A stretch of 64,000 nucleotides of DNA, from NCBI GenBank assembly GCA_045123995.1, contig JBGVKY010000014.1, positions 204,802-268,801 on the forward strand. Reading direction: 5' to 3'. Source of the DNA: HGM11501 sp045123995. Lineage in GTDB: Bacteria; Bacillota; Clostridia; CAKSNL01; HGM11501. The stretch's first letter is position 1. Every line of letters starts with the position of its first letter. Below, piece after piece: positions 9,023 to 16,238 of the stretch. Made by a program: the position numbers and the translations under genes. The notes beneath the pieces were generated by a model. That model did not search any database, had not been told where the DNA came from, and was given only the letters and a program-made list of their open reading frames with translations.

Positions 9023-9043
9023 AGCGGGCAAAAGCCCGCTTTT
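9023..9043 (-). other. intra-operon hairpin
   Basis: Perfect 7-bp inverted repeat AGCGGGC / GCCCGCT around a 4-base loop, just upstream of the AI-2E permease's ribosome binding site. A T run follows it only on the + strand, so it is not a terminator for this operon; a processing or attenuation hairpin is possible. Confidence 0.5.
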
Positions 9044-9218
9044 AAAACATATCTGCAAAAGATTCCATGGCAGTACCTATTGCTTTGGCAACATTTCTGC
9101 TTTTTTTGCGGATACATCTTTTCTTTTTGCCGGAAATGGGGTCAAGTAAGACAAATGCAACCATTCCTAAAACTGCACCTGCCGCCATTCCGGTAGAAAA
9201 TTTAACTGATTTCATCAT
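9042..9218 (-). CDS. small YtxH-like membrane protein (58 aa)
   Basis: A short gene that a 60-residue cut-off misses. Translation begins MMKSVKFSTGMAAGAVLGMV, with one glycine/alanine-rich membrane segment (about residues 8-27), then DPISGKKKRCIRKKSRN, a basic cytoplasmic stretch, and ends in FADMF. Composition and layout resemble YtxH-type or gas-vesicle-like small membrane proteins. The ATG at 9218 overlaps the TGA of the upstream PRC-barrel gene in an ATGA junction and has AAGGAG in front of it, which supports real translation. Function unknown; association with the envelope is inferred from the membrane segment and neighbours. Confidence 0.75.
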   Translation of the reverse strand: MMKSVKFSTGMAAGAVLGMVAFVLLDPISGKKKRCIRKKSRNVAKAIGTAMESFADMF

Positions 9219-9733
9219 AGTAACTCCTTATGGCTTATGGCTTTCAGGCCTTTTAATCTGGGTGTAACAGAGGGATTTTCTGCCTTTAATATTCCGTTTT
9301 CTTCATTTAACGAGGTAAGGCGTAAAATCTTTCTTCCGTTAATGATATCGTCTGCAATACTTCCGCCGATTAAAAGCTCTGTAAGAGAACCCATTTCCAT
9401 GTCGAAATATCCGTCTTTAACGGTTCCGATATTAACACTCTTGCTACCAGAAACTGTTCTTTTCCCAATCATTTCCTTGAAACTTAAAACTTCAGCTTTA
9501 GGATTTTTAATAAATTTGGAGCCGGGACCCACAACGGACACTTCGCGGGTTCCAAAATAAATTATATCCTTTGGAGAAAACAGTCGGTTTTGGTAAATAA
9601 GACTTCTGTTTTTTGCCACGATTCCGAAAATTTCGGTGGAATTTTCTTTTATAAAAACATCTGAAACGACTCCGAGTTTTCTCCCTGAAGGGTACTGAAT
9701 AACAGGTGTATTTAGAAGCGAATAATAATTCAA
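9215..9733 (-). CDS. PRC-barrel domain protein
   Basis: 172 residues with two consecutive PRC-barrel-like units: residues 1-75 (LLNTPVIQYPSGRKLGVVSDVFI...FGIVAKNR) and 85-165 (SFKEMIGKRTVSG...IGTVKDGYFDMEMGSLTELLI). PRC-barrel proteins are small beta-barrel adaptors, seen in photosynthetic reaction-centre H subunits, RimM and clostridial sporulation-lineage proteins. No catalytic motif and no membrane segment are visible. It heads a three-gene operon with the YtxH-like protein and the AI-2E permease. Its exact role is unknown. Confidence 0.78.
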   Translation of the reverse strand: MNYYSLLNTPVIQYPSGRKLGVVSDVFIKENSTEIFGIVAKNRSLIYQNRLFSPKDIIYFGTREVSVVGPGSKFIKNPKAEVLSFKEMIGKRTVSGSKSVNIGTVKDGYFDMEMGSLTELLIGGSIADDIINGRKILRLTSLNEENGILKAENPSVTPRLKGLKAISHKELL

Positions 9734-10141
9734 CTTAACGGCACCGTCCTTTTTTTATTGCTCAAGTGAGCATTCATATTATGGACGGATTTTTTATGGG
9801 GTATACTTGTAAATGAAAGGATAACTTTAAAAAATATGTAGGGGACGTAAAAATATGTTCTTTACATCCCCTTTTTGGGGGATAGGGAAAAAAGTTTCAG
9901 AACGGACAAAGCTGAGCTGACAAAGCCTATATGGCTTTGTCAGGTTACCCGAAGGCGTACAAAGGTACGTCGAGAGGCGAAGTTTGTTCGTAGCAAAAAG
10001 GCTTAAACTCTAAAAAACAAATGAAATGAGCTTTTTAGTTAAAGTCAGGAAGTCTTAAGTTTTATAGACTACCTTCATCTTGTTTTATTATCTACTTTTT
10101 GCATTCTGGACTTTTTTTACATCCCCTTATAAAAATATTTT
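9734..10141. other. 408-bp gene-free interval between the PRC-barrel operon and spoVT
   Basis: No credible open reading frame on either strand. It holds the promoter region of the PRC-barrel operon (no convincing -35/-10 pair seen) and the structured element 9838-10130 described separately. Confidence 0.6.
9838..10130 (-). ncRNA. candidate structured RNA or MITE-like element (about 290 bp)
   Basis: The ends are near-perfect inverted repeats: GGGGACGTAAAAA (9841-9853) and TTTTTACATCCCC (ending 10126). The one mismatch is a G-U wobble when read on the - strand. A second copy of TTTACATCCCCTT (9861-9873) can pair with the same left arm, so the pairings are mutually exclusive. Inside lie a perfect 11-bp hairpin CTGACAAAGCC / GGCTTTGTCAG (9917-9943), enclosed by CGGACAAA / TTTGTTCG (9903-9910 with 9983-9990), a small GTAC hairpin (9957-9968), and another imperfect hairpin at 10048-10073. 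Either a - strand RNA downstream of spoVT or a non-autonomous mobile element is possible. I do not recognise a named RNA family. Confidence 0.45.
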
Positions 10142-10684
10142 TTATAATTCCATTTGCTTTCCTAAAAATCCTGCGGCAGATTCTGCCAATTTTTCATCAA
10201 CTTCCTTGACTTCTTTTTGTCCGTCGTCAATGAGTATAACAGAGCCGATAGGATCTCCTTCGGAAATAATGGGCATAACAACTCCGGCAGAATATTTGTC
10301 TATGCCGTCTGCGATTTCGCAGCGTTTAATCTGACCGGGCTTTAACACGAAACTGGTACGCTCTGAGATTAACTGTTCAAGCTCACGGCTCAATCTCTTT
10401 TCTGCCAGCTCCTTTTTGGGAACGCCGTAAACAGCGATTATATTGTCCTTGTCAGTTATGCAGACACTTCTGCCTGCGGTCTTACCTAATGTTTCGGCGT
10501 AGTCTGCCGCAAAGGCACCAAGCTCTCCTATGGGAGAGTATTTTTTGAAAATCACTTCACCTTGTGAATTGGTATAAATTTCCAAAGGGTCGCCCTCGCG
10601 TATTTTTAAAGTTCTTCTTATTTCTTTTGGAATAACTACTCTGCCCAAATCGTCAATTCTTCTTACAATTCCTGTTGCTTTCAT
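10142..10684 (-). CDS. spoVT: stage V sporulation protein T
   Basis: A 180-residue transcription regulator of forespore genes. The N-terminal AbrB-type swapped-hairpin DNA-binding domain is clear (MKATGIVRRIDDLGRVVIPK, then EIRRTLKIREGDPLEIY), followed by a GAF-like domain (about 55-180). A longer frame exists to 10732, but the AbrB fold begins at the ATG at 10684, which has an AAAGGAG site eight bases upstream; I use that start. The Shine-Dalgarno is buried in an 18-bp inverted repeat (see leader hairpin). Its presence is strong evidence for an endospore-forming ancestry. Confidence 0.95.
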   Translation of the reverse strand: MKATGIVRRIDDLGRVVIPKEIRRTLKIREGDPLEIYTNSQGEVIFKKYSPIGELGAFAADYAETLGKTAGRSVCITDKDNIIAVYGVPKKELAEKRLSRELEQLISERTSFVLKPGQIKRCEIADGIDKYSAGVVMPIISEGDPIGSVILIDDGQKEVKEVDEKLAESAAGFLGKQMEL

Positions 10685-10690
10685 ATATAG

Positions 10691-10743
10691 AAACTCCTTT
10701 TCTGCTAATATTACGTTTCTTATTGTTAGCAAAAAAGGAGTTT
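10691..10743 (-). promoter_or_regulatory. spoVT leader hairpin sequestering the ribosome binding site
   Basis: Inverted repeat with arms 10691-10708 and 10726-10743 around a 17-base loop. All 18 positions pair in the - strand transcript, with a single G-U; on the + strand that position would be a C-A mismatch. The AAAGGAG of spoVT is entirely inside the stem, so translation should be blocked unless the hairpin opens. No T run follows, which argues against a terminator. Confidence 0.65.
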
Positions 10744-10776
10744 TTATGTAATTATTTTCTGGAATATAGTGGTTTT

Positions 10777-13110
10777 TTATTTTAATGTTTTTATATAAGA
10801 AAGCATTAAAGTAAGATATTCATCTTCTGCTTTTTTATAGGATATAGATTTGATTTTCTTTTCGGGATGAGGGTTTTCAAAGGGGAAATCAAATGTGGAG
10901 ATTGTTTCTCCCAAATCATTTTTTCCAAAGGTTACAGGGTCTAAAGTCCATGTTCCCATATAACCCATGTGATGATATAAATGCTCACGTCTGGGAGCTC
11001 CGTAGAGGGTTTTGTAGGATAAAATGTTTTTGCCGTACTCTATGGGGAGTTTTACTTTAGTTCCGTCCTCGTAATGTATTATATAATCTCCCACCATATA
11101 GCCTCTCTCCCAAGCTCTTCTCATACGGGGATAAATTGTTGCATGATTGAAAATAATTCTCTTTGCAAAGTCGTCAATTTTTATTTCTGTATCATCTATA
11201 GCGTTGGGGGTTGAAAACTCTTTCAAGTCCTTGGGAATTTCCTTTTCTGTCTTTTCAGGGAAATAAGTTTTTTCCGCATTAAGGACTTCTACGCCTCTGA
11301 GCTTGTCACGCATGACTTTCTGGATGGAGGTAATAAAGCTGTTATAGATAAAACGGTTATGCTCATCATAGTCTTCTGTATTTGTGAGCATCTGTGACAA
11401 ATACATGACATCATAAAATTTTCCATGCAGGGAATAAAGGTCTTCGTTGGTGGCAACCCAGGTGGAAAGCTGCCCTCCGCACATATCTTCCTTGCCCATT
11501 CTTCCTTTAAAGTTTCTGTAATGGGAGGAATATAAGTTACCAACCAAAACATTAAAGCCTTTACCTAAAACCTCGTCCTCGTTTTCACTTGAGTGATAGA
11601 AATACCATCTGAAATCAAGGAAAAGAATGTCTTTCGGTATTTTGTTTATGGCTTCGTTAGCATAATCTTTGGCGATTTTTACGGGATGAACCATGTCAGA
11701 CCACATCATAACTTTAAGTCCTCTTTTTGTGATGTAGTCATAAAGTCTGTTTATGTGCATGGCCAGAAGGTCGGATAAATCCTTGCCCTTGCACTTTTCG
11801 CAAAGACCCATCTGGTAAACTTCGTCATGGCCGATGTGTACATATTCTCTAGGTGATACAACTTCCAATATTTCGTCAATCAAATCGAAAATTATTTCAT
11901 AGCTTTTTTCGTTTGAGGGGCAATAGCTGTGAGGGTACATGGGTGTTTCCTCAAGCGGATCAACTTCTGCAATTTCAGGATGAGCGTAGGTTATATACTG
12001 AACGTGTGAAAGGCTCTGAATTTCAGGAACAAAGTTAAAGCCCAAGTCTTTTATAAAAGAAATCAAATCTTTTACATCGTCTTTTTCTAAAAGATGTCCA
12101 TCTGCTCCCATTTTTGCATGGGGGAAAGGAGGCTGGAGTCCCCTGCGGGCATTTTCGCAGCCCGTTTCCCAGGCTTCGCTTATTTCAGGATGTTTTGAAA
12201 AACGCATACCGCCTGCAAATTCCATTATAATCATATTGTATCTTAAAGGAAGAAGTACATAGCGGAAAAGATTTTTAGCAAAGGTAAAGTTTTCTTTGCT
12301 GGGAAGCCCCATATGAAAGCCTCTTATTTTCTGGGACGGTGTATCGTCAAGGTGGAATTTACGAAGAGAATTTCCGCAGCCCAGAACTTTTATAACCACA
12401 TAAGCTCCGCTTAAAAGAGTGAGTCTTTCAGATGCGATTATTCTTATTTCTTCGTCATTTGCATAAACCACACATCTTTCGCCTTCGTAATCAGAAGATG
12501 TGTTTTTTTCGATAATAAGATTTACGCCGTTTTCATTATTTATTTTGCCCGAAAGCTCTTCAACTAAAAACTGTTTTGTAAAAAGAGAATCGGCATCATC
12601 AGAAGGGGTTATGATTTCATTGATATTAACGAAACCTTCATCGAAGGTTAAATTCTTGGGATAAGGATAAACCAAAGGCTCATCGGGATTTACTATGCCC
12701 CAGAAATTAACGTCTTCTATAGAAAGTGTTTTAAATCCAGGGAATGAATTTGCATTGGTTAAAGGATAAATTCTCAAGGTAAGTCTATCTGTTTCTTCAG
12801 TGACGGGAACTAAAATTTCGTTTTCAATAAGATGGTCGCGGGCCATATTATAAAGGGAGTATGCACCTACAACCTTATTGTCAATTATGGCTTCTATTTT
12901 GCTTATAGAGTCCGGTTCTGCTTTAAGGGATACTGCACCTATAAAGCTTTTTTCTGAAAGTTCGTAATTTATGTCAAGTACGGAGTCGAAAATGTAATCC
13001 CATTTCCATATAGCTTTTTCGTCAATAGTTTCAGAGGGTGGAAAAGGAAGGTTTGTGTCTATATGGGTATATGTTACCTTTTTGATATTTTCTATAAGTC
13101 CGGCTTTCAT
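10777..13110 (-). CDS. glycoside hydrolase family 20-like (beta-N-acetylhexosaminidase-type) protein
   Basis: A 777-residue protein with a central TIM-barrel region (about 255-560) resembling GH20 enzymes. HIGHDEVY carries the D429-E430 pair expected of substrate-assisted hexosaminidases, and a CEKC pair follows (437-440). The N-terminal 250 residues contain a GH20b-like alpha/beta segment; the C-terminal 150 residues are of unknown type. There is no signal peptide, so action on imported oligosaccharide in the cytoplasm is inferred. AAGGAGG precedes the ATG. It lies 12 bases after an EamA-type permease gene, with an AraC regulator divergent from the pair, a typical sugar-utilisation arrangement. 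Whether the substrate is GlcNAc, GalNAc or another hexosamine cannot be seen. Confidence 0.8.
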   Translation of the reverse strand: MKAGLIENIKKVTYTHIDTNLPFPPSETIDEKAIWKWDYIFDSVLDINYELSEKSFIGAVSLKAEPDSISKIEAIIDNKVVGAYSLYNMARDHLIENEILVPVTEETDRLTLRIYPLTNANSFPGFKTLSIEDVNFWGIVNPDEPLVYPYPKNLTFDEGFVNINEIITPSDDADSLFTKQFLVEELSGKINNENGVNLIIEKNTSSDYEGERCVVYANDEEIRIIASERLTLLSGAYVVIKVLGCGNSLRKFHLDDTPSQKIRGFHMGLPSKENFTFAKNLFRYVLLPLRYNMIIMEFAGGMRFSKHPEISEAWETGCENARRGLQPPFPHAKMGADGHLLEKDDVKDLISFIKDLGFNFVPEIQSLSHVQYITYAHPEIAEVDPLEETPMYPHSYCPSNEKSYEIIFDLIDEILEVVSPREYVHIGHDEVYQMGLCEKCKGKDLSDLLAMHINRLYDYITKRGLKVMMWSDMVHPVKIAKDYANEAINKIPKDILFLDFRWYFYHSSENEDEVLGKGFNVLVGNLYSSHYRNFKGRMGKEDMCGGQLSTWVATNEDLYSLHGKFYDVMYLSQMLTNTEDYDEHNRFIYNSFITSIQKVMRDKLRGVEVLNAEKTYFPEKTEKEIPKDLKEFSTPNAIDDTEIKIDDFAKRIIFNHATIYPRMRRAWERGYMVGDYIIHYEDGTKVKLPIEYGKNILSYKTLYGAPRREHLYHHMGYMGTWTLDPVTFGKNDLGETISTFDFPFENPHPEKKIKSISYKKAEDEYLTLMLSYIKTLK

Positions 13111-13122
13111 AATATAACCTCC

Positions 13123-13995
13123 TTAAAATATTCCTATTACAATTATTGACAATACACCTAGTATTAGCCCTGCTATCTGTGCTTTTTTATAACGTTCCTT
13201 AAAAAACATAATAGATATTATACAGGTTAAAACCATGCTTCCCATGTGATAAATGGGAAATTGTATAGTGGCGGGCAAACGGCCTGTCAAAACTGTATTC
13301 ACGAAGTTAAGAAAAGCGATTAAAAGACCGCCCAGTAAAATGACCCTGTAGTGCTTTTTTAGGGATTCCTTTTCGGGATTTTTTCTGTCAGTAAGCTTGT
13401 AAAATATGTAGGAATATACTGATGCAAGAAAAAGTGTAACACTTAAAAAAACCTTGGTTTCAAAAGTGAAGGGAGAGTACTGGTGGGTTTTCTGGAGTAC
13501 TGCAGAAATGCCCGATAAAAACATGGCAGAAAAAGCGGTGAGGATCCATTGGTATTGAATTTTTCCTGTCTTTTTCGGATTTAATATTAAATAGAGAGAA
13601 AAAAGAAGTATTAAAACACCTAAAATCTGAATTAAAGAGATGGGCTCATCCCAGAGAAAATAGCCGAATACTATGGGAACTAAAAAACCCAAAGAATATA
13701 TAAAGCTCGTAAGTGAGGCAGAACCTTTTTCCATGGCCTTTATTTCAAGAAGCTGGGAGGAAACTAATGTGGCTGAAAGAAAAAAGGAGATTGAAAGTGA
13801 AAAGGGAGATATGAAAAAACCGTCTTTTTTTTCTGCCAGGGAGAAAATTCCTAAAATCAATGATGCTATTAAGAATAATAAAGAGTTGATTTTCGCGGAT
13901 TTTTTTGCGGAGTTGGCACTTTTGGCAATTTCCTTACACAACACAACCTTACCCACAGAAAAAAGAATTGATAAAACCAGTAATAAATATGACAT
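13123..13995 (-). CDS. EamA/DMT-superfamily permease
   Basis: About 290 residues with ten predicted membrane helices in two homologous halves, as in drug/metabolite transporters (EamA, GRP sugar-porter type); the second half contains LTAFSAMFLSGISAVLQK and ends in a PIYHMGSMVLTCIISIMFFKERY helix pair. A longer frame reaches 14049, but that extension overlaps a consensus promoter for the divergent AraC gene. The ATG at 13995, preceded by GGGAAG, starts exactly at the first membrane helix (MSYLLLVLSILFSV). It is probably co-transcribed with the GH20-like gene and may import its product or substrate; this is inference from context. Confidence 0.8.
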   Translation of the reverse strand: MSYLLLVLSILFSVGKVVLCKEIAKSANSAKKSAKINSLLFLIASLILGIFSLAEKKDGFFISPFSLSISFFLSATLVSSQLLEIKAMEKGSASLTSFIYSLGFLVPIVFGYFLWDEPISLIQILGVLILLFSLYLILNPKKTGKIQYQWILTAFSAMFLSGISAVLQKTHQYSPFTFETKVFLSVTLFLASVYSYIFYKLTDRKNPEKESLKKHYRVILLGGLLIAFLNFVNTVLTGRLPATIQFPIYHMGSMVLTCIISIMFFKERYKKAQIAGLILGVLSIIVIGIF

Positions 13996-14011
13996 TTCAA
14001 CACTTCCCTGA

Positions 14012-14040
14012 TTGACAAATTTGTTTTTTTTCAGTATAAT
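14012..14040 (+). promoter_or_regulatory. consensus sigma-A promoter for the AraC-type gene
   Basis: Perfect TTGACA (14012-14017), 17-bp spacer, perfect TATAAT (14035-14040). Leader of about 80 bases to the ATG at 14129. Confidence 0.85.
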
Positions 14041-14128
14041 TGTTAACATAGGTATATCACATAAGGGATTTTAATTATATAACACATAAACAAAAAGTAT
14101 AACAAATCTATTATTTTTTGGGGTTAGT

Positions 14129-14986
14129 ATGGAAAATTCAAATGTTGTTTTTATACGGAAAAGACTAAAGGGGCAGGATTTCAGTGCCGTTTGCGTGGAT
14201 TATCAGGTGGGGAAAACAGAGACGTTTGCCCATTGGCACGACGCCTGCGAAATTCTTTATGTAAGAAAGGGTGAAGTAAGAGAGTTTTCCAACAATACCT
14301 GGAGCAGAGCTGTGCCCGGAATGATGTATTTTGTTCCACCGGGAAAAATTCACTGCTTCATAACTGAGGATGCCGCAGCAGATAAAATAGTGGTTGGCTT
14401 TTCCCAGAACATCGTAAACACCGACGAAAGAGAAAAGGGAGGATTTTTCTTTCCGCTGGAAATTCAGGTAAACGACAAATACTGTCAGTTTGATATAAGA
14501 GACAATGAAAGAATAAAAAGTCTCTTGTGGAGGCTTGTGGAAGCTGAAAGCATGAAAAGTCCCATGTCAACCTTAATACAGAAAGCATGTGTTTTGGAGA
14601 TTTACGCTTTTATACTTGATTGCTGGGAGAAAGAAGGCATTTTAGAAAACATAGGAAAAAATCCCATAACGGAAAGAATACTTTCGCTTTTCTATGAAAA
14701 TCCTCTGGAGGCTCCAGGTCCTTATGATATGGCGAAAAATCTCAAGATAAGCTACAGCCATATGAACAGTCTTTTGAAAAAAGAAGTGGGTTTAAGCTAT
14801 ACAGAGATTTTAATGAATACAAAGCTTGAAATGGCAAAAAAGCTAATCTTATCAACAGATATGAGTATAACGGATATTGCTTATGCCTCAGGCTTTTGCG
14901 ACACCAGTTATTTTATAAAAATGTTCAAAAAAAACACAGGGGTTTCCCCGGCAAAATACAGACAGAATATAAAAAACAATCCTTGA
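14129..14986 (+). CDS. AraC-family transcriptional regulator
   Basis: A 285-residue two-domain regulator. The N-terminal cupin (about 15-100) includes HWHDACEILYVRKGE and VPPGKIHCF, typical sugar-sensing AraC N domains. The C-terminal double helix-turn-helix occupies about 185-283, with KISYSHMNSLLKKEVG and the signature SITDIAYASGFCDTSYFIKMFKKNTGVSPAKYR. It is divergent from the EamA permease and GH20-like genes and probably controls them in response to a sugar. Its last codons (KNNP and stop) lie inside the bidirectional terminator shared with mnmM. Confidence 0.92.
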   Translation: MENSNVVFIRKRLKGQDFSAVCVDYQVGKTETFAHWHDACEILYVRKGEVREFSNNTWSRAVPGMMYFVPPGKIHCFITEDAAADKIVVGFSQNIVNTDEREKGGFFFPLEIQVNDKYCQFDIRDNERIKSLLWRLVEAESMKSPMSTLIQKACVLEIYAFILDCWEKEGILENIGKNPITERILSLFYENPLEAPGPYDMAKNLKISYSHMNSLLKKEVGLSYTEILMNTKLEMAKKLILSTDMSITDIAYASGFCDTSYFIKMFKKNTGVSPAKYRQNIKNNP

Positions 14987-15007
14987 CAAAGTCAAGGATT
15001 GTTTTTT
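14971..15007. terminator. bidirectional terminator between araC-type gene and mnmM
   Basis: A 17-bp perfect inverted repeat around AAA, with A and T tracts on the two sides. Both stop codons lie within it, and because it is a palindrome both convergent proteins end in KNNP. Confidence 0.92.
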
Positions 15008-15558
15008 TCTATTATTATAAATATAGGAGGACAGCTCTTGCGGTTTAAAAAGGACTGAAGCATTACTGTATATTTTTTTTGATCTAAGTTTTCGAGGAAG
15101 GATAAAAGAGCATCCCTTTCTTCAAAGCCCGTATCTCCTCCATAGTAGGAGCAGACCGCGACAAACCCAGCATCTTCCAAAATATCCAAGGAGGCTGAAA
15201 TTGCCTTTATGCTGGTTTCGGCGTGGGAGAAAATACTGTGGTCTCCTCCCGGAAGAAATCCTAAGTTGAAAACAACTGCTTTGGCGCTTTTTACATAGTT
15301 TTTTATATTTCCGTGACTGTCCAAAATCAAAGAGGCGTTTTTAACATTATTTTCTTCTAAAAGTTCTTTCGTTGATTTTAAGGCTTCAGGCTGAATATCA
15401 AAGGCAAAAACCTTTCCTCCATCTCCTACAAGTGTAGATAAAAGAAGGGTATCTCGGCCTCTTCCCATAGTGGCATCTATTACTGTATCACCTTTATTTA
15501 TATGTGTTTTAAGATGCTCATGGCAGAGTTTTAAGGCATTTTTATCATGGTAAGTCAT
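14992..15558 (-). CDS. mnmM: tRNA mnm5(s2)U34 methyltransferase MnmM (YtqB family)
   Basis: A 188-residue SAM-dependent methyltransferase of the rRNA_methylase-like PF06962 family, which includes Bacillus YtqB/MnmM, the enzyme that completes 5-methylaminomethyl-uridine at the tRNA wobble position. SAM motif I is DATMGRGRDT (about 28-37), the next acidic motif VFAFDIQPEA, and the family hallmark NLGFLPGGDHSI lies at about 98-109. It is a monocistronic gene whose end is inside a bidirectional terminator. Family assignment is strong; the exact substrate rests on the homologous B. subtilis enzyme. Confidence 0.85.
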   Translation of the reverse strand: MTYHDKNALKLCHEHLKTHINKGDTVIDATMGRGRDTLLLSTLVGDGGKVFAFDIQPEALKSTKELLEENNVKNASLILDSHGNIKNYVKSAKAVVFNLGFLPGGDHSIFSHAETSIKAISASLDILEDAGFVAVCSYYGGDTGFEERDALLSFLENLDQKKYTVMLQSFLNRKSCPPIFIIIEKNNP

Positions 15559-15610
15559 TTAATCACCCGTATTTATATTAACACAAATAATTGGAAAAAG
15601 CAATTAAGAC

Positions 15611-15639
15611 TTGTAATAAAAAAAGTTATATGTTATTAT
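15611..15639 (+). promoter_or_regulatory. promoter for the DUF5662 gene
   Basis: TTGTAA (15611-15616), 17-bp spacer, TATTAT (15634-15639); a GAGGTG ribosome binding site follows. Confidence 0.55.
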
Positions 15640-15657
15640 ATTAAATGAGGTGAAAAA

Positions 15658-16209
15658 ATGAAAATCATAAAGCATTTCGTTACGATAACCCGCCACCGTC
15701 ACCAGGTAATTAAAAATTGCATAAAGGCAGGAATTGGTTTTCAGGGACTTTTTCACGACCTTTCAAAGTACAGCCCGGCAGAATTTTTTCCGTCGGTCAA
15801 ACTTTATCAAGGGGACAGAAGTCCTAATGAGAAAGCCAGGGAACTTTACGGCTATTCTTCTGCCTGGATGCACCACAAAGGAAGAAATAAACATCATTTT
15901 GAATACTGGTCGGATATAAATATTAAAACCAGAAGATACGAAAGTGTACCTGTTCCTGATAAATATGTAATAGAAATGGTATGTGACAGAATTGCGGCAT
16001 CCAAAATATATAAAGGGAAGGATTATACTGATTCTTCGGCACTGGAATATTTATTAAAAAGTCCCGATAAATTTAACATGCACGAAGAAACTTACGAAAA
16101 ACTGACTTATCTTTTAGGATATCTTAAGGATAACGGCGAAAAGAAGCTTTTTACACTTCTTAAATCAAAAAAGATAGATATTCCTGAAAGGGAATTAGAA
16201 ATAAAATAA
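15658..16209 (+). CDS. DUF5662 family protein (HD-like metal-binding fold)
   Basis: A 183-residue soluble protein of the DUF5662 family common in clostridia. Histidine- and aspartate-rich signatures are evident: ITRHRHQVIKNCIKAG, FHDLSKYSPAEF, WMHHKGRNKHHFEYW and MVCDRIAASKIYKG. They resemble an HD-type metal centre, so a phosphohydrolase is plausible, but no activity is known to me. Relatives are sometimes mislabelled catalase. It stands alone between its own promoter and a strong terminator. Confidence 0.8.
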   Translation: MKIIKHFVTITRHRHQVIKNCIKAGIGFQGLFHDLSKYSPAEFFPSVKLYQGDRSPNEKARELYGYSSAWMHHKGRNKHHFEYWSDINIKTRRYESVPVPDKYVIEMVCDRIAASKIYKGKDYTDSSALEYLLKSPDKFNMHEETYEKLTYLLGYLKDNGEKKLFTLLKSKKIDIPERELEIK

Positions 16210-16237
16210 AGGAAGGCAAAGCCTTCCTTTATTTTAT
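16201..16237. terminator. bidirectional terminator
   Basis: A 17-bp perfect stem (core AAAGGAAGGC / GCCTTCCTTT) around AAA, with A/T-rich flanks, between two convergent genes. Confidence 0.9.
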
Positions 16238-16238
16238 T

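Noticed and set aside
9067..9267. 66-codon ORF on the + strand opposite the 58-aa gene
   Set aside because: It lacks a ribosome binding site and is the complement of the better-supported - strand gene.
9838..10130. 6S RNA, SRP RNA or RNase P RNA in the structured interval
   Set aside because: None of their conserved sequence blocks could be found.
15658..16209. Catalase annotation for the DUF5662 protein
   Set aside because: No haem-binding or catalase motifs; the label is a known carry-over for such short proteins.
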